From: Lentzea californiensis
GTDB lineage: Bacteria; Actinomycetota; Actinomycetes; Mycobacteriales; Pseudonocardiaceae
Assembly: GCF_024648825.1 (NCBI RefSeq)
Contig: NZ_JANBBE010000001.1
Location: forward strand, 496,001 to 560,000
DNA length: 64,000 nucleotides
Reading direction: 5' to 3'
The notes under the pieces were generated by a model. That model worked only from the letters and a program-made list of their open reading frames with translations. It made no database searches and was not told the DNA's origin. The position numbers and the translations under genes were made by a program. This document shows, one piece after another, positions 7,832 to 16,384 of the stretch (within the stretch, counting starts at the first letter, position 1; each line of letters opens with the position of its first letter).

Positions 7832-8614
7832 TCACACAGCGGGCGTCAACGCAAGCTGCCGTGCCTGGCACACCAGCCGCCCGGCCGAGTCGATCACCGT
7901 GGCGTCCTCGTCGAACCACTGGCCGTGCACCGCCTGGCAGGTCACGTGGATGCGCAGCCAGCCGGGAGCGGGCCGCGCCCGCAGCAAGGCCGTCAGCTGC
8001 ACCGTCGGCGACCAGCCGAAACGACCGAGGTTGAACGTCACGGGCATCGACAGGTCCCCCGCGAGCAACGCGAAGTACGGGTCGGGCTGCTCGTCGGCCG
8101 GCCGCGCCCAGAGCTTGAGCGTCAGCGGCCCGTCCGTGCGCCGGTCGAGGAACGTCGCCGACTCGCGGTCCACCCTCAGGTCGCACAGCGCGCCCACGCG
8201 GTAGACCCCGCCGGTCGGGAACGTCGCCATCTCCACCGCCCCCGGCGGAGGCGCGGCGGGCATCGACGGCAGGTTCACGTAGTCGGCCCGGTGCTCGGGT
8301 ATCCGCCCGGTGGTCACCGAGGCCTCGACGCACACCTGCCCGCGCTGCTCCAGCGTCACCGCGATGACCGTCGCCGTCCGCCCCGCCTTGCGCACGTCGG
8401 TGCGGACCAGCACGGGCCCGACCTCCGGCGCGCGGAGGAACTGCGCGGACACGGCCAACGGATCACCGTCAGCGATCTGAGCGGCCGCACGGGTCATCAC
8501 AGCAAGAAGAAAACCGCCGTGGGGCTTGGGGCCCACGGTCCACTCGGCGGGCAGGGACGCGGTGAAGGTTCCGTCACCGAGCGACCGCACCGCACTGGAC
8601 TTCGAGAAGGTCAT
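7832..8614 (-). CDS. Acyl-CoA thioesterase-like protein (double hotdog)
   Basis: A 260-residue protein of the thioesterase/acyl-CoA thioesterase II-like type. The hotdog helix is GPKPHGGFLLAVMTRAAAQ, followed by SAQFLRAPEVGPVLV and a second hotdog half (about residues 140-255, LGRFGWSPTVQLT). These usually hydrolyse acyl-CoA esters; the substrate is unknown. The ATG at 8614 overlaps the TGA of the upstream proline dehydrogenase in an ATGA arrangement, which fixes the start and implies translational coupling. Upstream in-frame sequence is coding for the other gene and was ignored. It may simply be cotranscribed with proline catabolism without a metabolic link. Confidence 0.8.
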   Translation of the reverse strand: MTFSKSSAVRSLGDGTFTASLPAEWTVGPKPHGGFLLAVMTRAAAQIADGDPLAVSAQFLRAPEVGPVLVRTDVRKAGRTATVIAVTLEQRGQVCVEASVTTGRIPEHRADYVNLPSMPAAPPPGAVEMATFPTGGVYRVGALCDLRVDRESATFLDRRTDGPLTLKLWARPADEQPDPYFALLAGDLSMPVTFNLGRFGWSPTVQLTALLRARPAPGWLRIHVTCQAVHGQWFDEDATVIDSAGRLVCQARQLALTPAV

Positions 8615-9507
8615 GAGCGGCTGGCCAGCGACCGCAGGAAAAAGGTCACGTTGGCAGGCCGTTCTGCAAGTCGCCGCATGAGATATCCGTACCACTGCTC
8701 GCCGTAGGGGACATAAACACGAGTGCCGAGACGCCGCTGCTCCTCGGTCCGGATGCCGTACAGCATCTGGTACTCGAAGTCAGTTTTGTCATACCAGCGG
8801 GCTCGTTCGCCAATGATTTCGATCAACCGGGGGTCGTGCGTGGCGAACATCGGGTAGCCCTCTCCAGCGAGGAGAACGTTCAGGCACCGCACGTAGTTCA
8901 GATCAACCTCGGATGGATCCTGAATCGCAACCTCGGGAGGCTCCGCGTAGGCCCCCTTGACCAGCCTGACCCTGCTCCCGGGCCCGGACAGCTGCTTGCA
9001 GTCGTCCAGCGTCCGGTGCAGGTAGCTCTGCAGCACCGCCCCCACCCAGGGCCAGCTGCGCCGCAGTTCGTGCAGCACCCGCAGCGTCGAGTCGGTGGTG
9101 GTGTGGTCCTCCATGTCGAGCGTGACCGTCGTCCCGCACTGCTCGGCGGCGGCACAGATCCGGGAGGCATTCGTCAGGGCGAGCGCCTCGTCGAGCGACT
9201 GTCCGACCGCGGACAGCTTGACGCTCACTTCCGCGTTCTCGGCCAGCCCCGCCGCGTGCAGCGCGTCGAGCAGCTCCAGATAAGCCTGAACGGTCTTCTC
9301 GGCCTGGGCCTTGTCCGTCGTGTCCTCGCCGAGGTAGTCCAGCGTCACCGGCAGCCCAAGCCCGCGAACGACCTCGACGGCGTCCTTCGTGCTCTCGCCG
9401 GCGACGAACCGCTTCACGACATCACGGCTGATAGGCGCGTTGGCGACGAGATGGCGGACCGTCTCGTTGCGAGACGCGGCCATGATCAACGCTCGCAGCG
9501 GGTTCAC
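8611..9507 (-). CDS. Proline dehydrogenase
   Basis: A 298-residue monofunctional FAD-dependent proline dehydrogenase (TIM barrel), which oxidises proline to pyrroline-5-carboxylate. Diagnostic segments are VSVKLSAVGQ, TLDMEDHTTTDSTL, VRLVKGAYAEP, FATHDPRLI and the C-terminal YGYLMRRLAERPAN, whose RRxxER residues bind the proline carboxylate. The length is typical of the PruB type, so the second enzyme of the pathway must be encoded elsewhere. A TAGGGT -10 lies 6 bp before the GTG, indicating a leaderless transcript. The 4-bp overlap couples it to the thioesterase. Confidence 0.92.
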   Translation of the reverse strand: MNPLRALIMAASRNETVRHLVANAPISRDVVKRFVAGESTKDAVEVVRGLGLPVTLDYLGEDTTDKAQAEKTVQAYLELLDALHAAGLAENAEVSVKLSAVGQSLDEALALTNASRICAAAEQCGTTVTLDMEDHTTTDSTLRVLHELRRSWPWVGAVLQSYLHRTLDDCKQLSGPGSRVRLVKGAYAEPPEVAIQDPSEVDLNYVRCLNVLLAGEGYPMFATHDPRLIEIIGERARWYDKTDFEYQMLYGIRTEEQRRLGTRVYVPYGEQWYGYLMRRLAERPANVTFFLRSLASRS

Positions 9508-9513
9508 ACCGGA

Positions 9514-9519
9514 ACCCTA
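9514..9519 (-). promoter_or_regulatory. -10 element for leaderless proline dehydrogenase mRNA
   Basis: TAGGGT on the minus strand ends 6 bp before the GTG start at 9507, with no ribosome binding site. Confidence 0.45.
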
Positions 9520-9601
9520 ACCCGGACGAGCCACGACAGTGCCGAACGACTCTTGCCAGAACTCGTCCGCGGTCTGGGCCAGAACCCGCAAGCCGCAGGT
9601 C

Positions 9602-10447
9602 TCAGCGGGACAGCCCCGGACGAGCCTTCCCGGCGCCACCCTCGGCAGCCCAGTCCAGGTGCAACCGCGCGAACAGCAACGACTCCGCGAGCATCTCCCG
9701 CCGAGCAGCCGGAGACCCGGCCCGCCGGGTGTTGACCTCCAGCACGACCTGCCCGTCGAACCCACCCCGGGCCAGCAGCTCGCACAGCTCCGCGCAGGGC
9801 TGGGTCCCGCGCCCCGGCACCATGTGCTCGTCCTTGGGCGCCCCGGACCCGTCGGCCAGGTGGATGTGCCGGAGCCCGTCCCCCATCCGCTTCGCCAGCT
9901 CCAGCGCGTCCATGTGCGCGGCAGCCGAGTGGGACAGGTCGAGCGTGTAGTTCCGGTGCCCGACGTCAGTCGGGTCGACGGACGGCTTGAACGCGTTCAT
10001 CTCCACCGAGCGCCCACGGCCGAGAGGCCGGCGCACGGGGAACATGTTCTCGACCGCGATGGCGATGCCGCTCGAGTCCTCCAGCGACGAGACCAGCTCG
10101 GCGAAGCCGTCCGCGTACTTGCGCTGCCACCGGAACGGCGGGTGCAGCACCACGGTCGGTGCGCCCAGGTCCTGTGCCGCCTGGACGGCGCGGCGCAAGC
10201 GTTCCGACGGGTCCGGTGACCAGACCCGCTGCGAGATCAGCAGGCAGGGGGCGTGCACGGCCAGCACCGGCATGCCCGTGCGGACCGACAACCGGTCGAC
10301 CGCCCGGATGTCCTGCGACACCGGGTCGGCCCACACCATCAGCTCTACGCCGTCGTACCCCAGTTCGGACGCGATCTCGAACGCCGCTCCGGCGGGCTGC
10401 GGGTAGACCGAGGCCGTGGAAAGCCCGACCGGGATGCGCGCGGTCAA
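9602..10447 (-). CDS. Sugar phosphate isomerase/epimerase (TIM barrel, Rv0498-like)
   Basis: A 281-residue xylose-isomerase-like TIM barrel. Metal-site blocks are [55 protein letters not shown] and VVLEVNTRR, which supply the expected Glu, His and Asp ligands. The substrate is unknown. The start is taken as the TTG at 10447 because its TTGA overlaps the TGA of the upstream gene and the family begins [12 protein letters not shown]. This overlap ties it to the Rv0497-like and Ppx genes in one operon, in the M. tuberculosis order. Sequence upstream of the TTG is a shadow of the membrane protein gene. Confidence 0.85.
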   Translation of the reverse strand: MTARIPVGLSTASVYPQPAGAAFEIASELGYDGVELMVWADPVSQDIRAVDRLSVRTGMPVLAVHAPCLLISQRVWSPDPSERLRRAVQAAQDLGAPTVVLHPPFRWQRKYADGFAELVSSLEDSSGIAIAVENMFPVRRPLGRGRSVEMNAFKPSVDPTDVGHRNYTLDLSHSAAAHMDALELAKRMGDGLRHIHLADGSGAPKDEHMVPGRGTQPCAELCELLARGGFDGQVVLEVNTRRAGSPAARREMLAESLLFARLHLDWAAEGGAGKARPGLSR

Positions 10448-11706
10448 CTCTTCACCAGCAGCATCGCCGCTGGTGAGACGGTCACGATGAGGCCTACGAG
10501 CACGGCTAGGACGGTGGTCTGCAGATCGTCCGCTCGGCGGATCTTTCGAACCAGCAACACCAGACCCACGGTAACGGCAAGCGCCACGACGAGTGCGGCG
10601 GCGGGTAGCGAGCGCCACAGGTAGTTGAACGCGAGCCACAGGCCCGCGCCGCCGAGCACGCCGACGGCGAGCTGGCCGATCATGATCAGCCATTCCTTGC
10701 CCGCGGAGCGCGGTTCGGCGTCCGGGTCCTCCTCGGCCTCGCCGGCGTCGTCGAGGCCGGCGGGACCCTCGTCCTCGTCGCCTTCCTCGTCGTCCGCGAG
10801 GTAGTCGTCCTCAGGGCGGTAGACGGCGTACTCCTGCGAGTCGTCGTCCACGTACGGGCCGGCGTGCGCGGCGGTCGACTCCATCGGCGCCATCGACAGG
10901 TCGGTCTTGGCGGCCGCCACGTCGTCGTCGCCGAACCAGGCGTCGGGCACGTTGCCCGGCAGCGGTTCCGGCAGCTTCGGCGGTGCGGGCGGCACGATCA
11001 GCACGGACTCGGTCTCGAGCGCGGCGATCTGGTCCACCGGCGCCTTCGCCGGGATGCGCGGGAGCTGCTCCGTCATCGCCTCGCGCGGCGGGCCGGGGAC
11101 CGGCATCTGCACCGACGGCGGCACCGGCTTCGGCGGCCGGGTGATGTTCGTGCGCGACGGCGTCGACTGGTCGAGGCGCGCCTCGAGGCGGCCGGGCACG
11201 TCCGGGCGCGGCATGCCGGAGTTGGACGGCTGGTCGCGGACCTGCGGCACCTGCCGGGTCTGCTCGGTGGCCGCGGGAGGCGGCGGCGCGGGTGCGGCCG
11301 GCTTGGCGGGGGGCGGCGCCGACTTGGCCGGTCTGCGGACCAGCGGAGGCTGCGCGGGCGGCACCGGCATCTGCTGTGACGGCTGCGGCGCCTTCGGAGG
11401 CGGCGGTTTCGGCTGGTACGCCGTGCGCTCCGCGGCCGGGGGCGGCGGTGGAGCTGCCTGCGGTTCGGGGGCGGCGCGGCGACCGGGCTGCGGTACGTCG
11501 TCGTCGCGGATCGCCATCAGGCGGCCGCTGTCGGACAGGACCCGCTCGATGATCGACTGGGGCGCGGTCTCCGGCTGCTGGACGTCTTCCTCGTCGTCAG
11601 CGCGGCGGCGTCGCCGACGTGGCGCACTCTCTGCGCTGCCCCCGTACTGGGCGAGCAGCTCAGCGACAGTGCGCTGCGTCTGGTCCGATCCGCTCTCTCG
11701 ACTCAT
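10444..11706 (-). CDS. Proline-rich membrane protein (Rv0497-like)
   Basis: A 420-residue protein with a conserved N-terminus ([24 protein letters not shown]), a long disordered Pro/Ala-rich middle of about 250 residues, an acidic stretch ([16 protein letters not shown]) and two to three transmembrane helices near the C-terminus ([57 protein letters not shown]). It has the architecture and position of Rv0497; the function is unknown. The ATG at 11706 shares one base with the stop of the Ppx gene and is preferred to the GTG and TTG up to three codons earlier. The basic/disordered N-terminus should face the cytoplasm. Confidence 0.8.
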   Translation of the reverse strand: MSRESGSDQTQRTVAELLAQYGGSAESAPRRRRRRADDEEDVQQPETAPQSIIERVLSDSGRLMAIRDDDVPQPGRRAAPEPQAAPPPPPAAERTAYQPKPPPPKAPQPSQQMPVPPAQPPLVRRPAKSAPPPAKPAAPAPPPPAATEQTRQVPQVRDQPSNSGMPRPDVPGRLEARLDQSTPSRTNITRPPKPVPPSVQMPVPGPPREAMTEQLPRIPAKAPVDQIAALETESVLIVPPAPPKLPEPLPGNVPDAWFGDDDVAAAKTDLSMAPMESTAAHAGPYVDDDSQEYAVYRPEDDYLADDEEGDEDEGPAGLDDAGEAEEDPDAEPRSAGKEWLIMIGQLAVGVLGGAGLWLAFNYLWRSLPAAALVVALAVTVGLVLLVRKIRRADDLQTTVLAVLVGLIVTVSPAAMLLVKS

Positions 11707-12686
11707 CAACTCCACCGTGCCCCGGTCTGGCCAGTCCGTCCAGTATCGCTCTGGTCCGTCCCGTCAGTGTGGTCCAGCCGTCGGAGGATGACACCCTCCC
11801 GGAGTGCCCAGGGGCAAATCTCCAGCTGCGTGAGTGACAGGGCTCGCATTGTTGCCTCCGCGACCAACGCCCCCGCGACGAGCTGGTGGGCGCGCGACGT
11901 GCTCACGCCTTCCAGCTCAGCGAGGTCGGAGGCCGACATCCGGGAAATGAACGCGATCAGCTGCCGCAGGCCCGCGTCGGTGAGCACGCGTCGTGCCCTG
12001 GGCCCGGCAGACGATGGCGCGGCCCCGGTGAGCCGCGCCAGCGTTCGGAAAGTTTTTGAGGTCGCAACCACCCGATCGGGTTCACCCGCGCGTTTCAGCT
12101 TCCGCGCCACGGGCGCGAGCTGTTCGGCGAGCCAGTCGGTGGTCTCGCGGACCTCCGAGCGCCGGGGCGGGTCCTTCTTGAACCGGGTCCTGGTGAGCCT
12201 TCCCGCGCCGAGCGGCACGGAGAAGGCCAGGTCCGGGTTCTCGTCACGGCCGATGGCGAGCTCCAGGGAGCCGCCACCGATGTCGAGGCTGAGCAACTTG
12301 CCCGCGGACCAGCCGTACCAGCGGCGGACCGCGAGGAAGGTGAACTTCGCCTCGTCCTCGCCGGAGAGGACCTTCAGCTCGACCTCGGTCTCGGTGCGCA
12401 CCCGGTCGAGCACCTCTGCCGAGTTGCCCGCCTCGCGCACCGCCGAGGTCGCGAACGCCATCAGGTCCTCGCAGCCGGACCGCTTGGCCGACGCCTTGGC
12501 GGCGGCAACGGCACGAACGAGCTGGTCAGCACCCGCTTTGGAGAGCTGACCCTTGTCGTCGAGCTGCTCGGCGAGACGAAGGATCGTCTTCTCTGACGTC
12601 ATCGGGATTGGGTGGGCACCACGATGCGCGTCCACCACCAGTAGGTGGACGGTGTTGGACCCCACGTCGAGAACGCCCAGGCGCAC
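11706..12686 (-). CDS. Ppx/GppA-family exopolyphosphatase (Rv0496-like)
   Basis: A 326-residue protein of the ASKHA fold. LGVLDVGSNTVHLLVVD is the first phosphate-binding loop and LLSLDIGGGSLELAIG the second; FATSAVREAGN and SGEDEAKFTF are also typical. Homologues hydrolyse polyphosphate or pppGpp; Rv0496 acts on short-chain polyphosphate. The placement beside senX3-regX3 fits a role in phosphate economy. The GTG at 12686 has TACCGT 7 bp upstream, so the operon Ppx/Rv0497/Rv0498 probably starts leaderless. The last 20 or so residues (Asp/Thr/Gly-rich) are not conserved. Confidence 0.9.
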   Translation of the reverse strand: MRLGVLDVGSNTVHLLVVDAHRGAHPIPMTSEKTILRLAEQLDDKGQLSKAGADQLVRAVAAAKASAKRSGCEDLMAFATSAVREAGNSAEVLDRVRTETEVELKVLSGEDEAKFTFLAVRRWYGWSAGKLLSLDIGGGSLELAIGRDENPDLAFSVPLGAGRLTRTRFKKDPPRRSEVRETTDWLAEQLAPVARKLKRAGEPDRVVATSKTFRTLARLTGAAPSSAGPRARRVLTDAGLRQLIAFISRMSASDLAELEGVSTSRAHQLVAGALVAEATMRALSLTQLEICPWALREGVILRRLDHTDGTDQSDTGRTGQTGARWS

Positions 12687-12693
12687 GCCGGAA

Positions 12694-12699
12694 ACGGTA
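12694..12699 (-). promoter_or_regulatory. -10 element for leaderless ppx operon
   Basis: TACCGT on the minus strand lies 7 bp before the GTG at 12686. It sits in the 27-bp gap after regX3, so the Ppx operon can be expressed independently of senX3-regX3. Confidence 0.45.
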
Positions 12700-12713
12700 C
12701 CTGGTCGTGTCCG

Positions 12714-13394
12714 TCAGGACTCGAACTTGTAACCCAGACCCCTGACCGTGACGAGGTGACGGGGAGCCGACGGGTCGGGTTCGATCTTCGAACGCAGCCG
12801 CTTGACGTGCACGTCCAGCGTCTTCGTGTCGCCCACGTAGTCCGCTCCCCACACGCGGTCGATCAGCTGTCCCCGGGTGAGGACGCGGCCGACGTTGCGC
12901 AGCAGGTACTCCAGGAGGTCGAACTCCTTGAGCGGGAGGCTGATGTCCTGACCCGCGACGGTGACGACGTGGCGTTCCACGTCCATCCGCACCGGACCGG
13001 CCTCCAGGATCTGCGGGAGCAGGTCCTCGGACTCACCGCCGCGGCGCAGCACCGCGCGGATGCGGGCGATGAGCTCGCGCGCCGAGTACGGCTTGGTGAC
13101 GTAGTCGTCGGCGCCGAGCTCGAGCCCGACGACCTTGTCGATCTCGCTGTCGCGGGCCGTCACCATGATCACGGGGACGGCCGAGCGCTGACGGAGCTGC
13201 TTGCACACGTCCGTGCCGCTCATGCCCGGCAGCATCAGGTCGAGCAGCACGATGTCCGCACCGTTGCGGTCGAACTCCTCGAGCGCCTCCTGGCCCGTCG
13301 CGGCGAGCGCGGCGGTGAACCCTTCCTTGCGCAGCAGGAAGGCGAGCGGATCGGCGAAGGACTCCTCGTCCTCCACGATGAGCACCCTGGTCAC
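12714..13394 (-). CDS. regX3: Response regulator RegX3
   Basis: A 226-residue OmpR/PhoB-type regulator. The receiver domain has the acidic pocket VEDEE, phospho-acceptor Asp52 in LLDLMLPG and Lys in YVTKPYSA. The C-terminal winged helix (about 130-226) reads LKEFDLLEYLLRN, TLDVHVKRLRSKIE and VRGLGYKFES. Pairing with SenX3 and the position beside gpmA identify it as RegX3, the phosphate-starvation regulator equivalent to PhoP of Streptomyces. The start overlaps the senX3 stop by 4 bp, so the two are translationally coupled. Confidence 0.95.
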   Translation of the reverse strand: MTRVLIVEDEESFADPLAFLLRKEGFTAALAATGQEALEEFDRNGADIVLLDLMLPGMSGTDVCKQLRQRSAVPVIMVTARDSEIDKVVGLELGADDYVTKPYSARELIARIRAVLRRGGESEDLLPQILEAGPVRMDVERHVVTVAGQDISLPLKEFDLLEYLLRNVGRVLTRGQLIDRVWGADYVGDTKTLDVHVKRLRSKIEPDPSAPRHLVTVRGLGYKFES

Positions 13395-14563
13395 AGCTCT
13401 CCTCCTGGCTCACCCGTGCCAGCCGGCACGAGAGTCGGGTTCTGTTCGGCCGCCGCGGCGGGGATCCGCAGCGTGAAGGTGGACCCCGTTCCCGGCAGGC
13501 TCCACAGCTTCACCTCACCGCCGTGGTTGGCGGCGACGTGCTTGACGATCGCGAGCCCGAGTCCGGTGCCCCCGGTCGCGCGCGATCGGGCCTTGTCGAC
13601 GCGGTAGAACCGCTCGAAGACCCGGATCTGCTGGTCCTCGGCGATGCCGATGCCGCGGTCGGTCACCGCGATCTCGACGTGCCCGTCGACCAGCCTGCGG
13701 CTCACGCTGACGGGACTGCCGGGCGGCGAGTACGCGACAGCGTTGTCCAGCAGGTTCGTCAGCGCCGTGACCAGCAACGACCGGTCACCTGGCACGACGA
13801 ACCCGCTGGGCTCGTCGACGTTGATCGAGATGTTGACGGACTCGGCGGCGAGCTTGGACCGCGACAACGCCTCGTTGATCACGACGTCGACCTCGGTGTC
13901 GCTGAGCTCCGGCAGCTTCTCCGCACCCTGCAGCCGGGACAACGCGATCAGCTCGGTGACGAGCGTGCCGAGGCGGGTGGCCTCCTGCATGATCTTCGCG
14001 CTGAACCGGCGGACCTCGTCCTGGTCGTCACTCGCGTCCAGGACGGCCTCCGCGAGCAGCGCCAGCGCGCCGACCGGGGTCTTGAGCTCGTGGCTGACGT
14101 TCGCCACGAAGTCGCGCCGGGTCTTCTCCAGCCGCACGGCCTCGGACTCGTCGGTCGCGTCGACGACGATGAAGTCCTCGACGAGCAACCGGACCTCGGC
14201 GTGCACGGCCTCGGGCTGCCGGCCCGTCCGGTAGCCGTCCAGCGGCGAGAGGTCGACGTACACGACCTCGTTGCTGCCGCGGACGCCCTCGGCGGCCTTG
14301 CGGGCCCGGTCGTCCACGCGGTTGTTGCGGACGATCCCGAGCTCTTCGGCCCGTGGGTTGTGCAGCACGACGTCGCCGAAGTGGTTCAGCACCACGATGC
14401 CGTCGTGGGAGTCGTGCACGATCTGCTGGATCAGGTCGGCGACCGTGAGTCCTTCCGGCCTCCTGGGGTGCCGTGGGGCGGTTGCCCGGCCGATGAGGAA
14501 AGCGGCGATTACGCCGATGAGCGCGAGGCCGATCGACACAGCGAGGTAACCCGTTGTGGTCAC
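13391..14563 (-). CDS. senX3: Sensor histidine kinase SenX3
   Basis: A 390-residue kinase with one clear N-terminal membrane helix (residues 6-27), a PAS-like sensing region (about 42-140, GIVVLNHFGDVVLHNPRAEELG), the phosphoacceptor helix FVANVSHELKTPVG (His158) and an ATPase domain with LTNLLDNAVAYSP, VTDRGIGI, FERFYRVDKAR and GTGLGLAIVK. The membrane part is shorter than in Rv0490, which has two helices. It should sense phosphate status through the Pst system and phosphorylate RegX3. The GTG at 14563 is preceded by TACCAT at 7 bp, indicating a leaderless transcript. Confidence 0.95.
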   Translation of the reverse strand: MTTTGYLAVSIGLALIGVIAAFLIGRATAPRHPRRPEGLTVADLIQQIVHDSHDGIVVLNHFGDVVLHNPRAEELGIVRNNRVDDRARKAAEGVRGSNEVVYVDLSPLDGYRTGRQPEAVHAEVRLLVEDFIVVDATDESEAVRLEKTRRDFVANVSHELKTPVGALALLAEAVLDASDDQDEVRRFSAKIMQEATRLGTLVTELIALSRLQGAEKLPELSDTEVDVVINEALSRSKLAAESVNISINVDEPSGFVVPGDRSLLVTALTNLLDNAVAYSPPGSPVSVSRRLVDGHVEIAVTDRGIGIAEDQQIRVFERFYRVDKARSRATGGTGLGLAIVKHVAANHGGEVKLWSLPGTGSTFTLRIPAAAAEQNPTLVPAGTGEPGGEL

Positions 14564-14570
14564 GAGGCGA

Positions 14571-14576
14571 ATGGTA
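14571..14576 (-). promoter_or_regulatory. -10 element for leaderless senX3-regX3 mRNA
   Basis: TACCAT on the minus strand lies 7 bp before the GTG start of senX3, without a ribosome binding site. RegX3 autoregulation would be expected upstream but I did not recognise a PHO-box-like repeat. Confidence 0.45.
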
Positions 14577-14720
14577 AGCAGCTCAGAGGTGTCTTGGCCT
14601 AGTGCGGAAGCGTGAACCGTGATACCCGCGACACCTCAATGGACGGTTGTTCCGTCCCTGGTCAGATGCAGTTCACCCAACCGTGATGGTGTTGGCTGGC
14701 CGCTGCTCCGCAGACGGCGG

Positions 14721-14818
14721 CGAGTTCGCCGGGAAGTCGGTCGTCCGGGTCCCGCTTCGCGCCGAATCGCCTTCGGCGGTTGACACGAAGAGGGACCCGG
14801 ACGACCGACGCGAACTCG
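14721..14818. repeat. Long imperfect inverted repeat between gpmA and senX3
   Basis: This 349-bp space between genes holds a large dyad. The left arm (14721-14729 plus 14736-14753) and right arm (14792-14818) match over 27 bp, with a 6-bp bulge in the left arm. Inside the loop a smaller stem, CGCCGAA/TTCGGCG, is nested. The outer part of the right arm, CCGACGCGAACTCGCG, is repeated directly at 14837-14852. No coding potential is convincing on either strand. The element could form a cruciform or an RNA hairpin upstream of senX3. Confidence 0.6.
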
Positions 14819-14869
14819 CGGCTCATCTTCGGGCGGCCGACGCGAACTCGCGACGTGGAGAAGGCGCGA

Positions 14870-14901
14870 ACAGGCGCACCCGAAGGCCGGGTGCGCCTGT
14901 T
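14870..14901 (-). terminator. Terminator hairpin of gpmA
   Basis: A 12-bp stem (ACAGGCGCACCC/GGGTGCGCCTGT) starting 12 bp beyond the gpmA stop. On the plus strand it ends in TTTT, so it may also stop opposing transcripts. Confidence 0.7.
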
Positions 14902-14912
14902 TTGGAGTGCTT

Positions 14913-15659
14913 CTAGCGGCCCTGGTTCGCGACTGCCGCGATGGCGTTCTTGGCGGCGTCCGGGTCGAGGTACTCGCCGCCCGGCTTGATCGGCTTCAGG
15001 TCCTCGTCGAGGTCGTAGCGCAGCGGGATGCCGGTGGGGATGTTCAGCCCCGCGATGGCCTCGTCCGAGATGCCGTCGAGGTGCTTCACGAGCGCGCGCA
15101 GCGAGTTGCCGTGCGCGGCCACGAGGACCGTCTTGCCAGAGCGCAGGTCCGGAACGATCTCGCTGTCCCAGTACGGGAGCATGCGCTTCACGACGTCGAG
15201 CAGGCACTCGGTCAGCGGCAGGTCGGGGCCGAGGCCCGCGTAGCGCGGGTCGGTGTCCTGGCTGAACTCGCTGCCGGGCTCGATGGGCGGCGGCGGGGTG
15301 TCGTAGGAGCGGCGCCAGAGCATGAACTGCTCCTCGCCGAACTCCTCCAGCGTCTGCTTCTTGTTCTTGCCCTGCAACGCGCCGTAGTGGCGCTCGTTGA
15401 GGCGCCAGTCGCGCTTGACCGGGATCCAGTGCCGGTCGGCGGCGTCGAGCGCCAGGTTGGCGGTCATGATCGCCCGGCGCATCAGCGACGTGTGCAGGAT
15501 CTCCGGCAGCACGCCCGCGTCGCGCAGCAGCTGGCCGCCCCGGCGGGCCTCCTTCTCACCCTTCTCCGACAGGGGAACGTCCACCCAGCCGGTGAAGAGG
15601 TTCTCCGCGTTCCACGTGCTCTCGCCGTGGCGGAGCAGGATCAAAGTTCCGACAGACAT
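14913..15659 (-). CDS. gpmA: 2,3-bisphosphoglycerate-dependent phosphoglycerate mutase
   Basis: A 248-residue glycolytic enzyme interconverting 3- and 2-phosphoglycerate. The catalytic [10 protein letters not shown] carries His11, and [14 protein letters not shown] and [17 protein letters not shown] (second active-site His) are conserved. The length is standard for the dPGM type and the position beside senX3-regX3 equals Rv0489 (gpm1). A strong hairpin ends the transcript. Nothing unusual is seen. Confidence 0.95.
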   Translation of the reverse strand: MSVGTLILLRHGESTWNAENLFTGWVDVPLSEKGEKEARRGGQLLRDAGVLPEILHTSLMRRAIMTANLALDAADRHWIPVKRDWRLNERHYGALQGKNKKQTLEEFGEEQFMLWRRSYDTPPPPIEPGSEFSQDTDPRYAGLGPDLPLTECLLDVVKRMLPYWDSEIVPDLRSGKTVLVAAHGNSLRALVKHLDGISDEAIAGLNIPTGIPLRYDLDEDLKPIKPGGEYLDPDAAKNAIAAVANQGR

Positions 15660-15759
15660 GGCAGCTAGCCTGCCATGCCGACCCGCCCGCCGTACCCGGG
15701 CCGGGCACCGTGATCCACGCCATGGGATTCGCCGGCGCGATGAGTTCGCGGCCCGCGCC

Positions 15760-15765
15760 TAGTCT
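15760..15765 (+). promoter_or_regulatory. -10 element for a leaderless transcript
   Basis: TAGTCT lies 8 bp before the ATG at 15774 and no Shine-Dalgarno sequence intervenes. Confidence 0.4.
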
Positions 15766-15773
15766 GCACCGGC

Positions 15774-16331
15774 ATGAGCGAGTCGAATGCCGATCCCGGC
15801 AAGGTCGTGGTCAACAGGGCGATGTCCCTGGACGGCTTCATCGCAGGTCCCGGTCACGCGATGGACTGGGTCTTCGAGCACTTCGAGGACAACCCGTTCC
15901 CCGAGGTCGAGCAGGCCACGGGCGCCATGCTCGTCGGCAGGGGCACCTACGAGGTCGCCAGGAAGATGCGCCAGGAGGACACCACCTACGACGGCGGACC
16001 GCAGTTCGTCCTGACGCACCGGCCGCCGGACGAACCAGAGGCCGGCATCACGTTCCTCTCGTGCGACCTCGCGGAGGCCGTCGCCACGGCGCGCGCGGCG
16101 GCGGGCGGGAAGGACCTGGAGGTCCTCGGTGCCGACGTGGCCAGCCAGTGCCTGCGGCAGGGGCTCGTCGACGAGGTCCTGGTGTACGTCCTGCCGGTGC
16201 TGCTCGGCGACGGCGTGCGGTACTCGACCTCGGACCTCGGGCGGATCGACCTGGAACCGTTCGCCAACACGCAGTCGGGTGCGGTGACGATGCTCCGCTT
16301 CCGCGTGCGGAAGCCGGCGGCCCAGCACTGA
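15774..16331 (+). CDS. Dihydrofolate reductase family (RibD C-terminal) protein
   Basis: A 185-residue protein of the RibD C-terminal/DHFR-like fold: NRAMSLDGFIAGP at the N-terminus, AMLVGRGTYEVA, FVLTHRPPD, LEVLGADVASQCLRQGLVDEVLVYVLPVLLGDG. The family binds NADPH and includes reductases of unknown substrate, and this copy is not the housekeeping DHFR. It is a single gene inserted between gpmA and the CoA ligase and is closed by a strong hairpin shared with the convergent ligase gene. Confidence 0.85.
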   Translation: MSESNADPGKVVVNRAMSLDGFIAGPGHAMDWVFEHFEDNPFPEVEQATGAMLVGRGTYEVARKMRQEDTTYDGGPQFVLTHRPPDEPEAGITFLSCDLAEAVATARAAAGGKDLEVLGADVASQCLRQGLVDEVLVYVLPVLLGDGVRYSTSDLGRIDLEPFANTQSGAVTMLRFRVRKPAAQH

Positions 16332-16334
16332 CGG

Positions 16335-16370
16335 CGAACGCCCTGGCAACGAGCGTTGCCAGGGCGTTCG
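16335..16370. terminator. Bidirectional terminator
   Basis: Perfect 16-bp arms with a 4-base loop between two convergent genes, 3 bp after one stop and 14 bp after the other. It can serve both strands. Confidence 0.8.
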
Positions 16371-16384
16371 AGTTTCGCAGCGGA

